This document shows positions 56,645 through 64,000 of a stretch of DNA of 64,000 nucleotides, one piece after another. A program made the translations under genes and the position numbers. Below the pieces are notes generated by a model that was not told the origin of the DNA, did no database searches, and worked only from the letters and a program-made list of their open reading frames with translations. This DNA is from Xenopus tropicalis. Its lineage: Eukaryota; Chordata; Amphibia; Anura; Pipidae. Numbering within the stretch: position 1 is the stretch's first letter; every line of letters begins with the position of its first letter. The stretch lies in NCBI RefSeq assembly GCF_000004195.4, contig NC_030677.2:68100222-68164221 (forward strand), written 5' to 3'.

Positions 56645-56885
56645 CAGGGTTGGACTGGGGTATGCAAGGCCCATGGGGGCTGCTACCCCAAGGGCTCTTA
56701 CACCCCCTGAGGGGCCCTGACTGCCCACTCACTTACTGCTAACCCCACCCCCCGCACGCCTACCTTATGCTTCACCACTATTGGCACTGAAGCAGAAAGC
56801 GGCAGCAGAGGGGATTGGGCAGACCCCACAAGAGTCAGGGCCTACTGGCTTTGTTCCAGGTGTCCTGCCAGCCCAGTCACATCCT
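56645..56885. mobile_element. Probable old hAT element CAGGGTTGGACTGGGG...
   Basis: CAGGGTTGGACTGGGGTATG, GAGGGGCCCTGACTGCCCAC and a right side with GTGTCCTGCCAGCCCAGTC resemble a GC-rich Xenopus interspersed repeat. The ends are only partly inverted and no target duplication was seen. The 152-codon frame at 56781-57239 begins in this repeat and is unconvincing. Confidence 0.5.
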
Positions 56886-59800
56886 TTGGAAATTACAAAT
56901 GTTAGATTAGCAGTACAGAGGCAAAATAAATTATCTGTACCTCTGAATTTGTGTTGGAGGAGGGAGCTTTGTCAGGGCCAGAAAGCTGGAAGCAAGAGGT
57001 CAACTTGCCATGCTAAGAGGGGTGGGATATGTGATAAATATCATGGGAGGAAGGGAAGTACTACCTATTCAGCACTAGTCATTAAAGAGCAGCACCACTC
57101 TCCCCACCTCTGGTTGTTAAATTCTCCTAGTTTTAGTTACTCATTATCACTTCTTAGAAGGGAGAATGCTTGCAAAAGTGGGCCTTGGGTCACAAGCCCG
57201 TGGCAACGTTTATTGGAACTCTCCACAGAATCCGGGTAGATTTGTGTAGCTAGGTTGCCCATTTTCTTGTGCTCATCCAAGGCAGTTGCCAACTGTGGCT
57301 GGCACTACAGATTGGGTGTTATGGCGGCAAGCATTTCTAGGGTATGTTTACATTTTCTTTATGCTGAAAAGTGTTATTGGAAAGCTATATTTATCCATAA
57401 ACAGTTACAACACATGTCTGTGTATGTAAAGATTATAGTTCACTTTTAATGAAGGTGTAGCTTTTTTTGTCACAAAGAGTAGTGTTTATTTGAGGGTTAA
57501 TGTTTAGCGTAGGTGGTTATAGTCATGCTAAGGGTATTGTTCTATACCTATGTGTGTTTTTGAATAAAGAATAAAATATACTGCTTTATACTGCTTTTGT
57601 GCTTTTCATTTAGTGTTGAAGACAGAGGGAGCTTGATATTTTTTTCTAGAGATAGTTTCTTCCTGTGTTTCCCTATGCAAGCAACATTAAACTGCTTTCT
57701 AAAGTCCAGTAGATTGGCTGACAGCATTATGACAGCCTGCAGCCGTACACAAGTGCTCTCAAATTCAGTGACATGGTGCTAAGAATTGTTTAAGACTAGT
57801 CCCAGTTGAGCGGCATCTTATCCAACCAGAAACATTCCTACAATCCAGCTCTTTTTAAGTGATCATCCTGGTATCATAACAGATTAAGGCTGCAGCTACT
57901 TTGGATTATATTTAATCTAACCTTTATCCATTCACATCTTCACCTGAAACTTACAAGGACCAAGAGTCAATTGCAAGGGAATAATTCACAATGACACTGA
58001 TCTTCCCTTCCTCGCTCTAATTATCTGGATTAAGAATAACACTTTGAGTAATTATTTTCACATTGGATAAACATTAAGCTTTCCTGGATTTATCTGAGCT
58101 CTTTCTCTAACATGAATTAGATCCAACTAGGCTTATAAGAACATAACTGACAGCATTGACTGCTTAATCATGAAGCCTAAAACAATAGGAAAATATTTGT
58201 TTCGCGGCATTGTGAATTATTCAGAGACATAAACTTTTTAACATCTAGGGCAAACAATTTTACCTCAAAAATCTTTAACAGTTTTTCCCATGACAATGAA
58301 AAAATATTTAATTGATAGGAGACAAAGGAATCAAAAGTATTAACTAAAAGCAAAGTGTGGATTTGTATGGCGGCTGAGACAGGTTTTCTGAATTGTCGGA
58401 GCACATAGACATTAATTATTATTTTTATATACAGTAGATCATCAGTAAAGTTTATTATATTCCAAATAAATTTTCTATTGACCACAAGTTAGAAAAATCT
58501 CCCAAGCTTGAATCTGAAAACTGTCAAAGATCATATACAATTACAGACTAAAATCACAGCACAGAACCAAATTACACTTTGGCTTTTCAGATCCTCAGAT
58601 AACCTATTAAAGAGGAAAACCTCTGACTGTGTCGACCTCTGACCTTGAGCTCTCTTTTCAATCTTCAGCAATGCCATGTGTTTTTTTCTCTCTGTCTGAA
58701 TCAAGACTCAAGGGTTGTCATAAAGGGTGCATGAGTGTCAAGGATCTGTTTAAGTCAAGCAGATTCATGCCCCGAGAACATTGTTTTAAGTGAATTCATT
58801 GAAGAGGGAATGTATTCTTCTTTGTGTTTAATTGCATTTATTGTGATAAAGTTAACTCAAATGGTATGCAACTCAATGATGTAGCATGTAGAATGAACAT
58901 TTAACAGTACATTGAAAGTTCATATAGATCATAAAAGCTCATTGTTTAATGATATCCTAAAAAGTTCAAGTAAAGCAGAACAAAACAAAGCAATTTATTT
59001 ACACACCTAACTCTTGTCAGTACCCCTTCCCTTCCCAAGTTTTTTACCCCTGATTTAAAAGAAAATAAAAGAATTGTGTCTTCTGTGAACAAAAAGAGTG
59101 TCAAATTTAGTTCACTTCAACTATAAAGTCACATAAATAAATAAATACAATGACATGAAGGGTTCTGATGACCACTTTAGAGTTGGCAAAATCCTTCAAA
59201 AAGTGCTGGTATTCATCCAAATCCCAAACGGAATCCTGGATAGCGTCCACCCATAGTTCGCTGCTAACTGACTTTAACATTTTTATTATCTACACTTTCT
59301 GATCAGGCAAAAGGCCTGTCTTACAGTTCTGGTTTAAGGGGGCCAGGGTTGGATTTGTGGTCTGTGCTGTTTGAGAGCTTGGGCAAATGTTTGCTAGTAT
59401 TTCATGGTTTCCAGTCATTTGTTTTCAAACAGTAAAGGCTTCCTCCTGAATGGCTGGTCTGGTTTAGTACTGCTACCCCATAGACACGTTAACCAGAATC
59501 TTATACTGATAAAGAACAGCTTTTTGTAAGCAAATGTTTCATTGCTTGGAGCTAAGGGGAATGATATGTGATTATACTTTTTTTTATAATATTAATAATA
59601 TTGGGTAATCAAAGGTGACTATTGTATAGAAGTCAAAAAAATTCCCATTAGTTATGGGAAGCAATAGCTTGCAAGGAAGTGAGTGCTTCTTTTCCTGACA
59701 TCACATCCCTCTCTTTCTACCCCCCCCCCCCAGCCCAGCTTACTCCTGCCTTAACTCTTTCGTTCTCACCTAATCATGGTTGCACCAGTTTCATTTGGCT

Positions 59801-60060
59801 GCTGGTCATTCCAATCCCGTTTGGATCTCTTGTCATGCTGCCTCTGCAGAGTGCAAGGGATCACTGAAAGTAACCGCATTTTAGCTCCTCCAGGGCCTGA
59901 GCTAGGGGAGTGCAGACAGAAGAGGTACATGTCAAGCACCCCCACTGTTCCACCAAAGGCACATGACCTTTTCGGCCTATCCCTAGTTCCAGCCCTGCTG
60001 CTATGGCTCCTTTTACATGTAAGGAACTGTTAAGGAATCTGTTGTTTCGAATAAGAATGT
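56886..60060. other. Longest repeat-poor block of the second half
   Basis: About 3.2 kb with no recognised transposon ends. Two segments look like possible conserved noncoding elements: about 57800-58110 (TAACCTTTATCCATTCAC, CTAATTATCTGGATTAAG) and about 58600-58800 (GTCGACCTCTGACCTTGAGC, AATCTTCAGCAATGCCATG). A C13 run lies near 59721-59733. No exon-like frame was recognised. Confidence 0.35.
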
Positions 60061-60375
60061 ATCATTACTATAAATTGTATTTATTTACATACTGTCAACA
60101 AATGCAGCGGTTTACAGAGATTGTCTGTTCACATCAGCCCCTACCTCAGTGGAGCTTACAGTCAAAAGTCCCTGTTTCAACACAACACTTTTCAACAGTT
60201 CATTAGGAACCATTACCTGCCTGTATGTTTTTAAATGTGTGTTGGGGTGTGTGGAACCAATGGAGACCTACATTGACAATGGAAGATCATACAAACTCCT
60301 TGCAGTTAAAAACCAGGTCAGAATCTTACTAATGACCCAAGAGCTACAAGGCAAAAGTGCTAACCACTGAACCAA
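60061..60375 (-). mobile_element. SINE/LINE-tail element (V-SINE/L2-like), reversed
   Basis: Read on the minus strand it shows a GGTTCAGTGGTTAGCACTTTTGC head, GCAAGGAGTTTGTATGATCTTC, CTGTAAGCTCCACTGAGGTAG and GTAAACCGCTGCATTTGTTG, in the same order as the copy at 25424. Tail AAATAAATAC is at the plus-strand left. The small frames at 60003-60370 are by-products. Confidence 0.7.
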
Positions 60376-61487
60376 TTATAACAATAATGGCACTGTGCAA
60401 ATGAGGTGATATACTTAACTTTTTATTAACCTTTTGGTACTCCCTTCCATATACTGTATATCCAAATTATTTTAATGGCAAATGGAAATAGTTACACTGT
60501 AACTTCCTTGCGAGTGATGTAGATTCAATGTTGTTGACTAGGAAAGGGTTAAGGTGATAATACCAGTTTATATCTGTTATGTAAACCTAAACACATTCTT
60601 TATAATGCAAAACACTTTTTTGTTTACAACATTTTTCTGCCAAATTCATTAAGTCCTACAAATTGCTTAACTTTTACTACCTAACCTTATTATTGTTCAG
60701 TGCATTGCAGGAAGTTGTAAGGCTGATCTCATTTCATTTATTTGGAATTCCGAACTGAAAATTAATCTTATTTTTATACTCCCGTTCTCTACCTTGGAAA
60801 TAAATTTGAAATCAGACTTTTTGTAAGTTCACCTACCATCTTTATAAAAGTCAAAACCATATGTGCTTCTCCTTTGAAGTCCAGTTGGGTACTGAAATGA
60901 TGGCTGTGCATACCACAGTATTGTTCTGTTAACTCTAGATTCACCTCTATTAACTTGCACCAAATCACGGAAAGCATGACGAATGTCCATGAAGATATAT
61001 GATTCCGATGTAATAAATGACTGGAGGATATGAAGTTACAAGTGCAGAACACTGTCAACAACTAGCAATGATAAAACTACATGTGAAATGAAGCCCTTAT
61101 AAATGCTACGCGTTAAATTGTTTCTGGTTTGAATTAACCAATACATTCTTTTCTGATATAATTTATTTATTTATTACCACAAACCAAGTGATTTCAAATA
61201 TATGGGACAATGCAAGGTTCAGTACCTCCGATGTATACATAATGTGTCCCATATGCTATTAGTGCAGGTTAGACATAAGCTAGAAGTTTACAGACAGGAC
61301 AGCAAATCCACTCAGCTCTTTGGCCAGGATTATTTTGGAAGCCCCAGAATCAAAAAGTCTTTCCACCTGCTTTGCACAGGCTACATCACTGAAATCTCTT
61401 TTCTCCCAAGTGGCAGGTTTTCTTTTAGCCTTGAAATGATAAATAACCTGTCACAAACATTTGGTAATAATGTTATTATTATTATTA
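60376..61487. other. Unrecognised noncoding sequence
   Basis: No repeat ends are visible. The minus-strand frame at 60789-61061 and plus-strand frame at 61202-61564 have no recognisable domain. A weak ATT run is at 61470-61487. Confidence 0.35.
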
Positions 61488-61967
61488 CATACCTTCCAAC
61501 ATTTGAAAATTGTAAAGAAGGACAAAAAGAAAAGCTGTGCCCATTTTTGCGACCACACCCCTAAATACCACTCCACTCCCCTAAATACCACCATTTTTAC
61601 AAAAATTGGCAGATCATTTAAAGTTTGAACACATTTGGGTTTGGGGTCTTGTTTTATGTGTTATTACAGTTTTGCTAATGAAGGTGAAATTGGCCTTTAA
61701 GCTGCAAGTCTCAGTTCCCCCAAGAGACCTATTTAGTTTATTAGTTACAATTGTATCTAAGTGCAGGTGTAGCTAGTTAACCTTTCTGGGCTCTCTGCCA
61801 AAAGCTACATATTTAATTACGTTTGAGAAACTTTGTATCTTTTTTAGCGTTCAGTGCAGGAGATCAAAGGGAAATGTGGGACTTTTCAGTTAGAATCCAG
61901 GACTTTGGCCCGAGCTGTTAAAATCAGGACTGTCCCATGAAAATCCGGACAGTTGGGAGGTATGTTA
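61488..61967. mobile_element. MITE-like repeat ACATACCTTCCAACA...GTTGGGAGGTATGT
   Basis: The termini are inverted copies with one difference. The interior has ACCACACCCCTAAATACCAC twice and AGGACTGTCCCATGAAAATC near the right end. It is flanked by ATT-rich DNA on both sides, so the target duplication is ambiguous. Confidence 0.75.
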
Positions 61968-62210
61968 TTATTTTATAGGATATCTGTTAGGCCATATCAT
62001 AACTCATAGGTTTCTATTAAAGGGATTCTTTAATGAGAAAACATGTTTTGTTTTTTGTTTTGTTTGTACAAAAGTCATCAGTTAATAGCGCTCCTTCAGC
62101 AGAATCCTGCACTGGAATCTGTTTTTCAAAAGTGCAAACTGATGTTTTCATTTTTAATTTTGAAATTTGATGTGGGGATAGACATATTCTTAGTTTCCGA
62201 GGTGCTCTTA

Positions 62211-62553
62211 AGGTGGCCATACACGCACCGATATTATCGTACGAAACCTCGTTTCGTATGATAATCGGTGCGTGTATGGCATGTCGGCGAGTCGACCGAT
62301 ATCGCAGGAAGCTACTGATATTGGACGACTCGCCGATCGGACCAGTTTGAAAATTTTGATCGGGGCGCCATAGAAGGCGCCTGACCAAAATTCTCCCTTC
62401 AGAGCTGAATCGGCAGAAGGAGGTAGAAATCCTATTGTTTCTACCTCCTTACCTGCCGATTCAGCCCTGAATGGTGTGTGGCGGATCTTACGATGTTTCG
62501 TGCGACCGGTGGTCGTACGAAACATCGTCAGATCGCCACGTGTATGGCCACCT
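62211..62553. mobile_element. GTGGCCATACACG-family MITE, intact, TTA duplication
   Basis: It starts AGGTGGCCATACACGCACCG and ends CGTGTATGGCCACCT, flanked by TTA (62208-62210 and 62554-62556). It is nearly identical to 24409-24750, including the unpaired stretch CTGACCAAAATTCTCCCTTC. Confidence 0.9.
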
Positions 62554-62739
62554 TTAGCCATTCTCTTCCACTATTTGACTTTCTCCCAATCTTTCTGCCT
62601 TCAAAAGATCTCTAAATACACACTTATTTAGAGAAACGTACCAGTAGGTTGCTAAAAGCAATACCCTGTGCAACATCTCTGCTTAATTCTGATCTTGCCC
62701 ATTCCCATACCTTGTCTCTCAGCTTTTTATCTTTATAGA

Positions 62740-62895
62740 TTATAAGCTCTTTTGGGCAGGGCCCCCTTCACCTCTTGTATCGGATATTGGTTGCTTTGTA
62801 TGTAACCCTGTTTGTCCAATGTATAAACCTACTTATTGTACAATGCTTCACATAATGTTGTTGCTTTACAAATACAGGTTAATAATTATAATACT
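62740..62895 (+). mobile_element. LINE/SINE 3' tail fragment
   Basis: GATTATAAGCTCTTTTGGGC, GGGCCCCCTTCACCTCTTG and TTATTGTACAATGCTTCACAT followed by TTAATAATTATAAT are the widespread retroposon 3' tail. The 5' part is missing, as expected for truncated retroposition. Confidence 0.6.
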
Positions 62896-63640
62896 ACCTA
62901 CAGTACAATACTGACAGCTGTAATAAACAAAAAAACTAATTGGAAAAATGGAAGAAATTCTGTAATGGAGCAGAATAGCAAATCGAATGAGGAGAGGAGC
63001 TGGTAACATCATGTAGGGTGATCTATGTTGTATCTTTAGTCTATTACCTCAAATGATGTAGGATACATCATTTGACAATGTATAGAATGTATTAGTATGT
63101 TTTGGAGAGCGAGTGAGGGGGTAAGATTGATAAAATTATTATAATGCGGTTGATTTTACAGTGAAAAGGTGGTAGGTGTAAAAATTAAAGAATTAATATG
63201 ATGAGTGCCTACCTAGGGGTACTATAAATTAGTAAAGCAGGGCCGAAATGCCCCACATATTTAACAGCATCACGAGTTTAACCAACTCCTGAAGCCAAAA
63301 GCTCATTTGAGTTTATATTTATTAAATGTACTGTAGTTCCACAAGGTTTAATCAAAAGTGCTGCTATGAGCAGGGCAATAAGTGCACTATATACATGTCT
63401 CAACAAAGTTCACATTTTGCCCTGGGGGCTGTAGTCATATTGATCAAAAGCTCCAAAGCTGTGTTCTATTACTAGCATCAAATATTTATAAAGGACCTAT
63501 ATGACACATGCAATCTACCTCATATTTGTGTTTTATATTCTAAATTTAAATGATACTTTCTAATACATTATAACAGATAGTTCTATGATACAAACTAAAA
63601 GCAGCTTAATAAAATATTTCATTGAATGTAACACTAATAA
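62896..63640. other. Unrecognised noncoding sequence
   Basis: No recognised repeat ends or gene. Confidence 0.4.
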
Positions 63641-63815
63641 GGGGAGTATTTGTTAACATTGGAGACAAACATCATTGGTGATGCTTCCCATAGCAACCAA
63701 TCAGCAATTAGATTTGAATAGTCATCTACAAGTTAGAAAACAAAAGCAACGATCTGATTGGTTGCTATGGGAACATCACCAGTGATGTTTGTCTCCAGTG
63801 TTAATAAATACATCC
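63641..63815. mobile_element. Palindromic MITE with GGAGACAAACATCA core
   Basis: TATTTGTTAACATTGGAGAC with AAACATCATTGGTGATG pairs with CATCACCAGTGATGTTTGTC and TCCAGTGTTAATAAATAC. The inner part has CCCATAGCAACCAATCAGCA against GATTGGTTGCTATGGG. The CATAGCAACCAATCA motif also occurs in the 22375 element. Confidence 0.8.
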
Positions 63816-64000
63816 ATAATTATCTACCATTATATAACATCTCACAATGCCAAGCTATGTTGCCCATTTTACCAAATTTGCTAGTAGAATATTGTTTACA
63901 ATAGACCCAATTTAAGTTTGCAAGACCCTAATTTTTAAAAATGACAAAGTACCAACTAGAATATATAGTGAGGTAACAATAAACTCTATCTGTTTATTCA

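Noticed and set aside
56781..57239. 152-codon plus-strand frame
   Set aside because: It starts within a GC-rich interspersed repeat, has no recognisable domain, and its low complexity of similarity gives no support.
61202..61564. 120-codon plus-strand frame
   Set aside because: It has no recognisable domain, runs into an ATT tract and a MITE terminus at 61488, and lacks evidence of splicing signals.
1..64000. Prokaryotic-style operon, defence system or phage genes
   Set aside because: There are no ribosome-binding sites or packed frames, and the transposon families with their target duplications are of vertebrate nuclear type.

Overview
The window looks like vertebrate nuclear DNA, most probably from a frog of the genus Xenopus. 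It is AT-rich and has no operon-like gene packing and almost no long open frames. It is saturated with short non-autonomous DNA transposons whose ends I recognise from Xenopus genomes: a TAGTGATGAGCGAA family, TTAAAGG... Kolobok/T2-like ends, GTGGCCATACACG elements, GGGGCACATTTACTAA palindromes, CAGTGATCCCCAACC elements and the TACAGGTATAGGACC...TA family. I see no host protein-coding exon, tRNA or rRNA. It is best read as a gene desert or the inside of a very large intron. Species (laevis or tropicalis) cannot be decided by eye.

The only credible protein gene is a 343-codon Tc1-type transposase at 53704-54735 (+), with a complete DD34E triad. The element around it is damaged. The right inverted repeat with its two direct repeats is present (54719-54937), but no left inverted repeat is found upstream. 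The left breakpoint is marked by a 29-bp fold-back palindrome, and the C-terminus runs past the usual stop into the inner direct repeat.

Layout. 0.7-9.5 kb: nested MITEs of the TAGTGATGAG family, a hairpin, a 487-bp palindromic MITE and TA microsatellites. 9.5-18.8 kb: mostly unrecognised sequence with three MITEs that have clean target duplications and a 520-bp near-perfect palindrome. 18.8-27.7 kb: the densest nest, with Kolobok-like elements carrying or entering Harbinger-like ones, two minisatellite-bearing MITEs, and a SINE or LINE tail. 27.7-40 kb: long unrecognised stretches with scattered MITEs. 40-50 kb: TA-flanked elements, a textbook hAT copy with 8-bp target duplication, GTGGCC-type fragments, and a MITE inside a MITE. 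50-55 kb: a TTA-flanked palindrome, a long inverted duplication and the Tc1 element. 55-64 kb: mostly unrecognised sequence, a reverse-oriented SINE/LINE tail, and two more element families.

Target-site duplications read directly from the sequence sort the families: 8 bp (hAT-like), TTAA (Kolobok-like), 3 bp TTA/TAT/TTG/TTT (Harbinger-like) and TA (Tc1-like). The most interesting signals are structural: fold-backs and inverted duplications at element boundaries, internal minisatellite growth in MITEs, and the nesting order. I found no evidence of a novel multi-gene system.
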